Below are positions 1 through 7,893 of a DNA stretch of 14,010 bases, one piece after another. The stretch's first letter is position 1, and each line of letters opens with the position of its first letter. The position numbers and the translations under genes were made by a program. The DNA is from Betaproteobacteria bacterium (lineage in GTDB: Bacteria; Pseudomonadota; Gammaproteobacteria; Burkholderiales; Eutrophovitaceae). The notes under the pieces were generated by a model. It ran no database searches. It had not been told where the DNA came from and saw nothing but the letters and a program-made list of their open reading frames with translations. The stretch covers positions 2,198 to 16,207 of the forward strand of contig QXZO01000117.1 of assembly GCA_009886305.1 (NCBI GenBank), written 5' to 3'.

Positions 1-873
1 GATTATCTTAATGCAGGAATATATCCGACGGAAGATCCCAAGGCTCGGGCAAAATTATGCTTAAGTTGTCATTTAAGCGACTCAAGAAAATCTATTACCC
101 ACAGAATAATGGGGGCTGGGCACCCGAGGTTAGCGTTTGAGTTGGACACATTTACCGCAAATCAGCCAGCTCACTACCGTATTGATGCTGATTACAAACA
201 AAGGAAACAACAATCTAGCGGAGTGAAGGTCTGGGCTGTGGGCCAAGCGATGGCTGCACAAATAACAGTTGAAGCTTTAATGGATAAAAACAGAAACTCG
301 GCTGGTATTTTCCCAGAACTCTTCTATTTTGATTGTTATGCATGTCACCATTCAATGGAAGAGCCGCGGTGGGAGAAGCGTGAGTCAGTTAATATCGGGC
401 CGGGAGTGCCACGCCTTAACGACTCAAATTTAGTCATGCTTCGTGTGCTTGCGAATGCTGTGGATCCGGCAATGTCGGCTACGCTTTTAAATCAAACTCG
501 CGCGTTACATGAGTCTTCCTCAAAGGGGCAAGAAGCAACAATGAAAGCGCTTGGGGACTTATCCGGAACCGTAAATAGTTTGGTCGATAAATTCGCTGCT
601 TCCGATTTTGATGTATCAGCAATGTGGAAAATTTACGATGCACTTGTAGCAGAGGGTTTGAAGGGCGAATTTGTTGATTTAATTACCGCAGAGCAGGCGA
701 CAATGGCCATAGGCTCGATTCTAGCCGCGATTGAAGCAACTGACGCTTCAGATGATTTGCAAGGATACAACGAGGCTCTTGCCAAGGCGTATACTGCAAT
801 CGATAAATCGGAGGAATATACGTCTGCTAATTACACAGCCGCACTTAAATCTTTGGCTGCGGCCCGTAAGTGA
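1..873 (+). CDS. Multiheme cytochrome c (cytochrome c554-like), 5'-truncated by window edge
   Basis: The frame is open from the first base, so the gene starts left of the window; 290 residues are visible. The ATG at 109 is internal, because a heme-attachment motif CLSCH (58-72) lies upstream in the same frame. A second motif, CYACH, is at 334-348, followed by another His. Between them are conserved-looking stretches (HRIMGAGHPRL, a FELDTF segment, WAVGQ) that I associate with unnamed multiheme proteins of the cytochrome c554/c' type. The last ~150 residues contain no Cys and look helical and Ala-rich, ending AAARK, perhaps a bundle that packs on the heme domain. The missing N-terminus should carry a Sec signal and probably more hemes. 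Expected role: periplasmic electron carrier. It is followed after 74 bases by a second cytochrome and then an outer-membrane barrel, suggesting one electron-transfer unit. Donor and acceptor cannot be inferred. Confidence 0.85.
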   Translation, partial: DYLNAGIYPTEDPKARAKLCLSCHLSDSRKSITHRIMGAGHPRLAFELDTFTANQPAHYRIDADYKQRKQQSSGVKVWAVGQAMAAQITVEALMDKNRNSAGIFPELFYFDCYACHHSMEEPRWEKRESVNIGPGVPRLNDSNLVMLRVLANAVDPAMSATLLNQTRALHESSSKGQEATMKALGDLSGTVNSLVDKFAASDFDVSAMWKIYDALVAEGLKGEFVDLITAEQATMAIGSILAAIEATDASDDLQGYNEALAKAYTAIDKSEEYTSANYTAALKSLAAARK

Positions 874-891
874 TTTTATCTAGTATCAATG

Positions 892-920
892 GCCAATCTG
901 AATATGAATCTCAGATTGGC
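892..920 (+). terminator. Strong intergenic hairpin between two cytochrome genes (attenuator or partial terminator)
   Basis: GCCAATCTGA (892-901) pairs perfectly with TCAGATTGGC (911-920) around a 9-base loop. Only TTT follows before mixed sequence, so this is a poor intrinsic terminator on its own. It lies 18 bases after the upstream stop codon and 27 bases before the next start. It could lower read-through or stabilise the processed upstream mRNA, allowing different amounts of the two cytochromes. Confidence 0.5.
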
Positions 921-947
921 TTTAACTGAGAGGGAGCAATCAGAAGT

Positions 948-2717
948 ATGAAAAGGTTCGGTTCTTTGTGGCTTAAGGTCCTAGTAGCGTTTTTTGCTAC
1001 GTTTACGTTCTCATCTTCGTTTGCTGAGACAAACCCAATCGAGTTGACGAGTGGGACAGGCGCTCATTTGGAGATTTTGATGCAGGATGAGTTTCCATCC
1101 GCAACGAAATGTGCCATGTGTCACCAAAAAGTTTTTTGGGAATGGGCCTCGTCAAACCATGCGTATGCGTCTGTCTCCCCGATGTTTCATAAGTTCGAGC
1201 AGGCGGTGAACGCTTTGACCGATGGAACAATGGGTACTTTTTGTACTCGTTGCCATCAGCAAGTTGGGACCCAGAAAGGCGAACCTAGAGAGCTTCCTTT
1301 ATGGGATAGAAGTATCGTAGCTAGAGAAGGTATTACGTGTATTACCTGCCACAGGGTAAACGCGCAATTCGGTAAAGTGAATGGTGAGCGACATATCAAT
1401 CCTGGAACCATATACGATCCTGTTTACAATACCGGTGACAGTGGTGGCAATTTCGCGGAGGTTATTGAGAATCAGGAGGAATACCGCATCAGTAACACAC
1501 CCGGTAAGCCCGGAACCCCGATTCATGGCGGGGTGTCAGTGTTTGACCAAATTGGTACCTCAGAATTTTGCGTGTCATGTCACCAAGTCAAGGTAAATTT
1601 AGGTATAAAGCTCGAGGTTGTGTGGGAGCAGTATCGTGATTCACCGGCCTTCCGTAAAGGAGTGACGTGCCAAGATTGTCACATGGGCAAAGTTCCTGGT
1701 GAAGCCAAAGGTTATGATAAGTGGCCTACGGCAATTGTTAATGGCCGAGTCGTCGGAGACTTGGACAAAAAACATTCGAATCATGCTTTTTATGGTCCGG
1801 GATACCCGATCGCACATCCCGGTATCTTCCCATTTAATCCCCGCGCACTGCGTTGGAGTATTAAAGAGTGGTTAACATTTGATTACAGAGCAGCATGGGG
1901 CGATGCGGATTGGGAAGAAAAGCTCAAACGTGGGGAGGTCGACTCTCCAGACTTTCCAGATACGTGGTCAGACCCTGAAGATCGCCTTTGGGCAAGACAT
2001 ATAGTGAAGCAAAATCAAAAACTTCTCGTGGACAAAAAACTCGACCGTAAGGCCGTTATGGAGAATGGGTCAAGGATTGACGGTCCATTTTTTGATGGGG
2101 ATACCCCGGAGGTTGGCAAGCCGCTTAAGATCCGCTTTAGGGTCACAAATGTGGATGAGGGGCATAATTTGCCTTCCGGTTCACTCGGTGCACAGCCAGA
2201 AATTTGGATGAATGTCGCGGTTCTCGATCCAGACGGCGAGCGCATATTTGAATCGGGTTATGTCGATAGTTATGGCGACATGGCTGATATACATTCGTTG
2301 GACGTCGCAGCGGGTAAGATTGCTTACGATGAGCAATTGGTTAACTTCCAAACGAAATTTCTAACGACAAACATCAAAGGTACGGATCGCGAGATGTATC
2401 TACCAGTGAATTTTGACGTGGATCAAAAACCATTTTTGAGACCCTCAGCAGTGCCAACTTCTGTGCAGAATCACCCACCATTGGTGAGAATGGAAGGTCG
2501 ATCCATCCCTCCGTTGGGCTGGAGAGACGCTAAATACAAGGTTCCCGCCGAGAAGATGACAAAAAAGGGCACCTATAAGATTCTTGCGCGGATGAGAAGT
2601 CGAGCGGAACCTTTGTATTTCATGAAGTTCGTTGGTGCTACGCAGGATATGGAGCGCTCCATTAATGAATGGATGCTGGACATTCATCCGTATGCGGTTG
2701 AATTTGAGGTTAAATAA
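948..2717 (+). CDS. Secreted pentaheme cytochrome c with heme-free C-terminal domain
   Basis: The 589-residue protein begins with a Sec signal peptide (KR, hydrophobic core to about 21, probable cleavage after SFA at 26). Five CXXCH heme motifs follow, all in the N-terminal 245 residues: CAMCH 55-59, CTRCH 99-103, CITCH 131-135, CVSCH 208-212 and CQDCH 241-245. Residues ~275-300 are rich in His, Pro and aromatic residues. From about 380 to the end there are no heme motifs; alternating hydrophobic and polar strands (around LKIRFRVTNVDEGHNLPSG) suggest a beta-sandwich domain. The layout fits cytochrome c554-type multiheme proteins with an added C-terminal module. It probably acts in the periplasm or at the cell surface as an electron carrier or an oxidoreductase with an unknown substrate. 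A purine-rich AGGGAG at 931-936 is a somewhat distant ribosome binding site. The stop codon touches the start of the barrel gene, so the two are co-translated. Confidence 0.9.
   Translation: MKRFGSLWLKVLVAFFATFTFSSSFAETNPIELTSGTGAHLEILMQDEFPSATKCAMCHQKVFWEWASSNHAYASVSPMFHKFEQAVNALTDGTMGTFCTRCHQQVGTQKGEPRELPLWDRSIVAREGITCITCHRVNAQFGKVNGERHINPGTIYDPVYNTGDSGGNFAEVIENQEEYRISNTPGKPGTPIHGGVSVFDQIGTSEFCVSCHQVKVNLGIKLEVVWEQYRDSPAFRKGVTCQDCHMGKVPGEAKGYDKWPTAIVNGRVVGDLDKKHSNHAFYGPGYPIAHPGIFPFNPRALRWSIKEWLTFDYRAAWGDADWEEKLKRGEVDSPDFPDTWSDPEDRLWARHIVKQNQKLLVDKKLDRKAVMENGSRIDGPFFDGDTPEVGKPLKIRFRVTNVDEGHNLPSGSLGAQPEIWMNVAVLDPDGERIFESGYVDSYGDMADIHSLDVAAGKIAYDEQLVNFQTKFLTTNIKGTDREMYLPVNFDVDQKPFLRPSAVPTSVQNHPPLVRMEGRSIPPLGWRDAKYKVPAEKMTKKGTYKILARMRSRAEPLYFMKFVGATQDMERSINEWMLDIHPYAVEFEVK
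2706..2710 (+). promoter_or_regulatory. Shine-Dalgarno site that fixes the GTG start of the barrel gene
   Basis: GAGGT lies inside the last codons of the cytochrome gene, 7 bases before GTG at 2718. The GTG immediately follows the TAA at 2715-2717, and a clean signal peptide begins there, so this non-ATG start is well supported. The arrangement implies translational coupling. Confidence 0.7.
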
Positions 2718-4304
2718 GTGATCACAAGAATAAGAACTTTATTAGCGTTAACGAGTGTTGCGCTAGGTGTTCCCTCGTTGAGCCTAGCACAAGAGCTAGA
2801 GTTTGAGAGAAAAGGACAGGCTGACACGGTCCTTGAATATCGAAGTAGTAGCCCTGAGCACTATGGACACCAGGAGCCACCGGAAATGGACGAGAGCGCC
2901 AGCCCGACTGAATACGACGCTACTGGGTTTAAGCCTGATCCAGTTTATACCGCTCCATATGATCCGGAAGAGCAACTGGTAGTTTATGGCGGAAAAACCG
3001 CGATTGATGAGCCTCGTCCTCTTATTGAATGGGGTTACCCCATGTACTCAGAGGGTGATTTTGGGTCGGGAATAAATCTTGTGGGCGCCAAGAACTTGGT
3101 ACGACCCCAGTTTTTAGTTTATGGCGATTGGAGAACTGTACTAGCAGCCAATGATAACGGTGCTGCGGAGAATACGCAGTTGGCCTCTCAGTTGAATTTA
3201 GAATTTGACCTGAACCTCACCGCCACCGAGCGGTTACACATGTTTGTGAAGCCTCTTGATGATGGTGGAAAGCAGACACGTTTGGAGTTAGGTGGTACAC
3301 CTGTCGATGAAATTGACGGTACAGGGTTCCAAGCGGAGCTAGATTTTGATCCGGATACCTTCTTTTTCGAAGGTGACTGGGGGTATATTCAATCTGGGCT
3401 TACTGACGAGTACACCACGTTTGATTTACCGTTTGCAGTAGGTCTGGTTCCTCTATTCCTACAAAATGGTCTTTGGGTCAACGATGCGTTTGTTGGCGGG
3501 GCGGTCACGGCCCAAGCCAAGAACTCACCAAAATTCGATATTACAAATTTTGATACGACTTTTTTCGTAGGTATGAATAACGTAACCACACCTGTTTTTA
3601 TAACGGATGGTGTGACAGATGATAATGCCGGTAAGTTTTACGCTTTGACGACATTCGTGGACGTTGCAGAGGGTTACTTAGAGGCTGGCTACGCACGTGT
3701 GACAGACGATAGAGATGACTTTCGAATGGACTATAACAACGTCATGATTGCTTGGACGAAGCGTTACGGCGGAAAGATATCCAATAGTGTTCGTTTGCTC
3801 GCTAACTTTGGGCAAGACCCTGTTGCAGGATTGAACCAAACTGCCGATGGTTTTGCCCTGTTAGTGGAGAATTCATGGATTACACATCTCCCATCAACGT
3901 TAGTTCCGTATTTTAATGTCTTCTATGGAAAAGATAACCCCCAGCCTTTAGCCACGGGAGCAGCAGGTATACTCAAAAATACTGGTGTTAATTTTGAGAC
4001 TGACGGTATCACAGGTTTCCCTAAGCTTGATGACACGGCTAACGATACGTTCGGTGGAGCGCTTGGTGTGATGTACTTGTTCTCACTTGACCAGCAGTTA
4101 ATTGTTGAATATGCCAATCTTCAAATAATTGGTGATGAGAATGACCTTCTTAGGAATGCGCCCGGCGAGCAACAAGCGATCGGAGTGCGCTATCAAAAAC
4201 CAATTTCTAGACGTTGGATTTTTAGAACTGACGGTATTATTGGAGAGCGCAAAAATCTTGAGGATATAGCTGGTGTGCGAGTCGAACTTCGAATGAAGTT
4301 CTAG
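2718..4304 (+). CDS. Outer-membrane beta-barrel (porin-like) protein paired with multiheme cytochromes
   Basis: The 528-residue product starts at GTG and has a Sec signal peptide, with likely cleavage after LSLA at 24. Residues ~25-100 form an acidic segment rich in Pro, Tyr and Glu that does not look like barrel strands. From about 115 onward the chain shows repeated amphipathic strands of alternating aromatic or aliphatic and polar residues, divided by Asp/Asn/Gly-rich turns. It ends RVELRMKF; a C-terminal Phe in an amphipathic strand is the usual recognition signal of outer-membrane barrels for the BAM machinery. No CXXCH motif is present. By position it could be the sheath of a porin-cytochrome conduit like MtrB or the Geobacter Omb proteins, but I see no MtrB signature such as an N-terminal CXXC. 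It could instead be a solute porin that feeds a cytochrome-linked oxidation. The barrel assignment is firm; the electron-conduit role is inference from gene order. Confidence 0.8.
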   Translation: MITRIRTLLALTSVALGVPSLSLAQELEFERKGQADTVLEYRSSSPEHYGHQEPPEMDESASPTEYDATGFKPDPVYTAPYDPEEQLVVYGGKTAIDEPRPLIEWGYPMYSEGDFGSGINLVGAKNLVRPQFLVYGDWRTVLAANDNGAAENTQLASQLNLEFDLNLTATERLHMFVKPLDDGGKQTRLELGGTPVDEIDGTGFQAELDFDPDTFFFEGDWGYIQSGLTDEYTTFDLPFAVGLVPLFLQNGLWVNDAFVGGAVTAQAKNSPKFDITNFDTTFFVGMNNVTTPVFITDGVTDDNAGKFYALTTFVDVAEGYLEAGYARVTDDRDDFRMDYNNVMIAWTKRYGGKISNSVRLLANFGQDPVAGLNQTADGFALLVENSWITHLPSTLVPYFNVFYGKDNPQPLATGAAGILKNTGVNFETDGITGFPKLDDTANDTFGGALGVMYLFSLDQQLIVEYANLQIIGDENDLLRNAPGEQQAIGVRYQKPISRRWIFRTDGIIGERKNLEDIAGVRVELRMKF

Positions 4305-4314
4305 CGTACAACCT

Positions 4315-4342
4315 ATTCACCATTCACCATTCACCATTCACC
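4315..4342. repeat. Four perfect tandem copies of ATTCACC
   Basis: A 28-base array of the heptamer ATTCACC sits in the convergent gap between the barrel gene and aacS. It is flanked by direct copies of CTAGCGTA at 4301-4308 (overlapping the barrel gene's stop codon) and 4342-4349. It is non-coding, and its likely origin is replication slippage. Confidence 0.9.
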
Positions 4343-4351
4343 TAGCGTAAC

Positions 4352-4370
4352 GGTGCAGGTTCTATGCACC
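4352..4370. terminator. Possible bidirectional hairpin in the convergent gap
   Basis: GGTGCA (4352-4357) and TGCACC (4365-4370) form a 6-base stem with a 7-base loop between two convergent genes, where transcription from both sides should end. No T tract follows on either strand, so the terminator role rests mainly on position. Confidence 0.3.
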
Positions 4371-4388
4371 AAAGAGTCGCTCATTAAC

Positions 4389-6365
4389 TTAGTCACTCAG
4401 CTCCGTTCTATCTTTAAAGTAGGCTAAGGCCTCCGGATTTGCTAGTGCTTCTATGTTTTTGATTGCTTCGCGATGAACGATATTCCTGACCGCTAGCTCT
4501 ACAATCTTTCCACTCTTTGTTCTCGGGATATCCGCGACTTGCAATATTTTCTCAGGCACATGACGCGGCGTCGTGTTTGCGCGTATTGTCCGTTTGATTT
4601 GCGTTCGAAGGCCCTCGTCAAGCTCCAACCCATCCCGCAGCCGAACAAAAAGTATGACTCGTGTGTCGCTCTGCCAGTTTTGCCCAATAACGAGACTTTC
4701 CATAACTGAGTTAAGCTTTTCGACTTGTCGATAGATCTCTGAGGTCCCGATTCTCACACCGCCTGGATTGAGAACTGCATCCGACCGTCCATAAATTACA
4801 AGCGTTCCTCGTTTTGTTAACTCAATGAAATCCCCATGGCACCAAGTATTCTCAAAGTTAGAAAAATACGCGCCGAGATATTTACGGTCTTCTTTGTCAT
4901 TCCAGAATCCAATAGGCATTGAAGGGAAGGGTTTGATACACACTAATTCTCCTTTTTCGCCCACAACAGCTTTTCCCGCATCATTGAACACTCGTACGTT
5001 TAATCCGAACCCTCTGCGTTGTATTTCACCCCGATAAACGGGTAGCGTCGGGTCTCCGAGTACGAAGCAAGAAATAATATCGGTACCCCCGGCGATTGAA
5101 GACAGGAGTACATCTTTTTTGATGCTTGTATATACGTAATCAAAGCTCTCTGGAGATAATGGCGAACCGGTTGAAGTAATGGTTTTAAGTTGTTTTAGCT
5201 TATGAGTTTTTTTCGGTTTCACTCCTAGCTTGTTGATCGCATCAATATATTTTGCGGATGTCCCAAATACCGTTATGCTTTCTTCCTGAGCGAAGTCAAA
5301 CAAGGTGTCAGCTTTGGGGTAGGTAGGGGAGCCATCATATAACAGCAACGTCGCTCTTGAGGCTAGTCCGCTGACAAGCCAGTTCCACATCATCCAACCA
5401 CAGGTTGTGAAATAAAAAAAGCGATCTCCAGGTTTGATATCGGTGTGAAGCTGGTGCTCTTTTAAGTGTTGGAGTAGCGTACCGCCGTGTCCGTGAACGA
5501 TGCATTTAGGCACTCCGGTTGTTCCAGAAGAAAACATGATAAACAAAGGATGATTAAAGGGTACCTGTTTAAATTTTATTTGACTAGGTTTAAAAGGCTT
5601 CACAAAATCGTTTAAAAGAACTGATTTCTTAATGGCAGTGAGTTTTGGTTTCGGGGTCGTATATGGAACAATCACCACTTTCTTAAGTGACTTAAGTGAC
5701 TTTGCTATTTCACGAATTTTTCCCGTGGTGTCAATATGCTTACCGTTGTAATAGTAACCATCAACGCCTATGAGAATTTTAGGTTTAATTTGACCGAATC
5801 GATCCAGAACGCCTTGCGAGCCAAAGTCAGGTGAGCACGACGACCATAAGGCCCCGAGACTGGTTGCGGCTAACATAAATATGATCGTATCAGGAAGATT
5901 CGGGAGAAAGGCAGCTACACGATCCCCTTTTTTAACCCCTTCTTGAGAAAGTGCCTGTGCCGTAATTGATACTGCGTTGTAGAGCTCGGCATAGGTCAAT
6001 CGGTTTGTGACATGGCCTTCACCACGAAATACAATGGCCTCTTGATCATCTCTTTGTCTTAAAAGATTTTCAGCGTAGTTAAGGCGGGCTTCAGGAAACC
6101 ATTCTGCCCCGGGCATTTGGTGAGGATTTGCGAGAACGGTCTGTCCTTTTTTAGAAGACAGTACGTCGCTATAATCCCAAAGAATATTCCAAAATTCAGC
6201 GGGTTTTTCAATAGACCAATCATATAGCTTACTTGATGAATCTATTTTATCTATCTGTTTATTATCTATATTTTTATTTTTTAAGAATTTTATGAATTGA
6301 GTTATATGTGACGCTTTAACCCTGGCCGCTGAGGGCTTCCAGAGTATTTTTGATTCTGTACGCAT
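4389..6365 (-). CDS. aacS: Acetoacetyl-CoA synthetase (acetoacetate--CoA ligase)
   Basis: This ATP-dependent ligase converts acetoacetate and CoA to acetoacetyl-CoA through an adenylate, feeding ketone-body, leucine or polyhydroxybutyrate breakdown products into central metabolism. The 658-residue length is normal for the family. An ACS-type N-terminal region (PGAEWFPEARLNYAENLL, ~85-102) precedes the AMP-binding P-loop FSSGTTGVPK (278-287) and the IVHGHGGTLLQH stretch (289-300), which I associate with acetoacetyl- rather than acetyl-CoA synthetases. AGGTD (425-429), GRSDAVLNPGGVRIG (526-540) and the C-terminal catalytic-lysine motif PRTKSGK (614-620) follow. The start codon lies 1 base after the lysS stop codon, so it is the distal gene of the prfB-lysS transcript and probably translationally coupled. 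The 5' fifth is locally AT-rich and Lys/Ile/Asn-rich (about 6225-6305). Confidence 0.93.
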   Translation of the reverse strand: MRTESKILWKPSAARVKASHITQFIKFLKNKNIDNKQIDKIDSSSKLYDWSIEKPAEFWNILWDYSDVLSSKKGQTVLANPHQMPGAEWFPEARLNYAENLLRQRDDQEAIVFRGEGHVTNRLTYAELYNAVSITAQALSQEGVKKGDRVAAFLPNLPDTIIFMLAATSLGALWSSCSPDFGSQGVLDRFGQIKPKILIGVDGYYYNGKHIDTTGKIREIAKSLKSLKKVVIVPYTTPKPKLTAIKKSVLLNDFVKPFKPSQIKFKQVPFNHPLFIMFSSGTTGVPKCIVHGHGGTLLQHLKEHQLHTDIKPGDRFFYFTTCGWMMWNWLVSGLASRATLLLYDGSPTYPKADTLFDFAQEESITVFGTSAKYIDAINKLGVKPKKTHKLKQLKTITSTGSPLSPESFDYVYTSIKKDVLLSSIAGGTDIISCFVLGDPTLPVYRGEIQRRGFGLNVRVFNDAGKAVVGEKGELVCIKPFPSMPIGFWNDKEDRKYLGAYFSNFENTWCHGDFIELTKRGTLVIYGRSDAVLNPGGVRIGTSEIYRQVEKLNSVMESLVIGQNWQSDTRVILFVRLRDGLELDEGLRTQIKRTIRANTTPRHVPEKILQVADIPRTKSGKIVELAVRNIVHREAIKNIEALANPEALAYFKDRTELSD

Positions 6366-6366
6366 A

Positions 6367-7878
6367 CTATTCAGATCTCATTTGTGGAAATAATATAACT
6401 TCGCGGATGGAAGCACTGTCAGTCAAAAGCATAATTAAACGGTCAATGCCGATTCCTTCACCGGCGGTCGGTGGCATCCCGTATTCGAGCGCTCGAATGT
6501 AATCGCTATCATAAAACATGGCCTCATCATCTCCTTGAGCTTTTGCCTCCGCCTGGCTCTTAAAACGCTCTGCCTGGTCTTCAGGATCGTTGAGCTCAGA
6601 GAATCCGTTCGCTATTTCTCTTCCTGCAATAAATAGCTCAAACCGATCTGTGACTTCAGGGTGTTCATCATTACTCCTAGCAAGCGGGGATACATCGGTA
6701 GGGTGCGCGACAATGAAGGTTGGTTGAATCAGTTTCTCCTCTGTAGTCTCCTCAAATAGCTTAAGCTGAAGCATGCCGATTTCATCGGATGGATAAAAAG
6801 CAACTTTGCGTTTGGAAAGCTCTGCCCGTAGAAACTCTGAGTCATTCAGGTTATCCGAACTGAACTGTTCGTTATGTGCGCTAATAGCCTCTGACATAGT
6901 GAGACGTTGGAACGGTTGAGCAAAGTCAATCTTATGTCCTTGATAAGTGATTTGCGCAGAGCCAATGCAAGCCTCGGCGAGTTCTTTCAGCATCGTTTCC
7001 GTTAGGGCCATTAAATAGCGATAATCGCGAAAAGCCTCATAGAACTCTAGCATCGTGAACTCTGGATTGTGCCTTGTCGATATGCCTTCATTACGGAAAT
7101 TACGATTGATTTCAAAAACTTTTTCAAAGCCTCCAACCACAAGCCGCTTTAAATAGAGTTCGGGTGCAACACGCAGATAGAGTTGCATGTCTAGCGCATT
7201 ATGATGAGTAATAAAGGGTTTTGCCGTCGCACCGCCAGGAATGGATTGCATCATAGGCGTTTCAACTTCAAGGTATCCTTTATCCGTAAAGAATGCCCTT
7301 AAAATCTGTATCGCTTTTGATCGTATTTGAAAATTCCTTTTTGCCTCAGGCGTAACAATGAGATCAACATATCGTTGCCGATATCTTTGTTCTTGATCGG
7401 TTAGACCATGGAATTTCTCGGGGAGGGGGCGTAGTGACTTAGTTAGGAGGCGAAGTGAATTCACCCGTATGCTGAGTTCACCTGTTTTCGTTTTAAATAG
7501 GACGCCCGAGGCACCAATAATATCACCCAAATCCCAGTGCTTAAAAGCTGAATGTTCCTCATCTCCAATCCCTGCATTATTAATATAGAGTTGAATTTGC
7601 CCAGACATGTCTTGTATGGTTGCGAAACTGGCTTTTCCCATGACACGCTTCAGCATGATTCTTCCAGCTACAGTAGCGCTTGCGTCTAATTCTTCTAGAT
7701 TCTCTTTATCTTGCTTCCCGTATTTGTCATGAATTTCCTGAGCTAGATCTTTACGTTCGAAATCATTGGGAAATGCGTTCCCAGCTTCTCGAAGCTTATT
7801 CAATTTGGAGCGACGCTCTTCAATGATTTGATTTGTATCGATTACTTCTGTTGGGGATGAGTTGTTATTTTCTGACAT
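6367..7878 (-). CDS. lysS: Lysyl-tRNA synthetase, class II
   Basis: Charges tRNA-Lys with lysine in the cytoplasm. The 503-residue length is close to the E. coli enzyme. An N-terminal OB-fold anticodon-binding domain (~65-150) is followed by the class II catalytic core: RYRQRYVDLI (165-174), the motif 1 region around YLEVETPMM (202-210), GGATAKPFITHHNALD (215-230), motif 2 FRNEGISTRHNPEFTMLEFY (261-280), and motif 3 GIGIDRLIMLL with VILFPQMR near the C-terminus. An AGAGG ribosome binding site (7884-7888) stands 5 bases before the ATG. It follows prfB after 15 bases, the common proteobacterial prfB-lysS pair, and leads directly into aacS. Confidence 0.97.
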   Translation of the reverse strand: MSENNNSSPTEVIDTNQIIEERRSKLNKLREAGNAFPNDFERKDLAQEIHDKYGKQDKENLEELDASATVAGRIMLKRVMGKASFATIQDMSGQIQLYINNAGIGDEEHSAFKHWDLGDIIGASGVLFKTKTGELSIRVNSLRLLTKSLRPLPEKFHGLTDQEQRYRQRYVDLIVTPEAKRNFQIRSKAIQILRAFFTDKGYLEVETPMMQSIPGGATAKPFITHHNALDMQLYLRVAPELYLKRLVVGGFEKVFEINRNFRNEGISTRHNPEFTMLEFYEAFRDYRYLMALTETMLKELAEACIGSAQITYQGHKIDFAQPFQRLTMSEAISAHNEQFSSDNLNDSEFLRAELSKRKVAFYPSDEIGMLQLKLFEETTEEKLIQPTFIVAHPTDVSPLARSNDEHPEVTDRFELFIAGREIANGFSELNDPEDQAERFKSQAEAKAQGDDEAMFYDSDYIRALEYGMPPTAGEGIGIDRLIMLLTDSASIREVILFPQMRSE

Positions 7879-7893
7879 GTAATCCTCTATTGG

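Noticed and set aside
109..873. ATG at 109 as the start of the first cytochrome
   Set aside because: The frame is open to base 1 and a CLSCH heme motif at 58-72 lies upstream in frame, so the gene is truncated by the window.
4315..4342. Heptamer repeat as a CRISPR fragment
   Set aside because: The units are 7 bases with no spacers, so this is a simple tandem repeat.
4389..6365. Acetyl-CoA synthetase (acs) or propionyl-CoA synthetase
   Set aside because: The PGAEWFPEARLNYAENLL and IVHGHGGTLLQH stretches and the C-terminal region after PRTKSGK fit acetoacetyl-CoA synthetase better.
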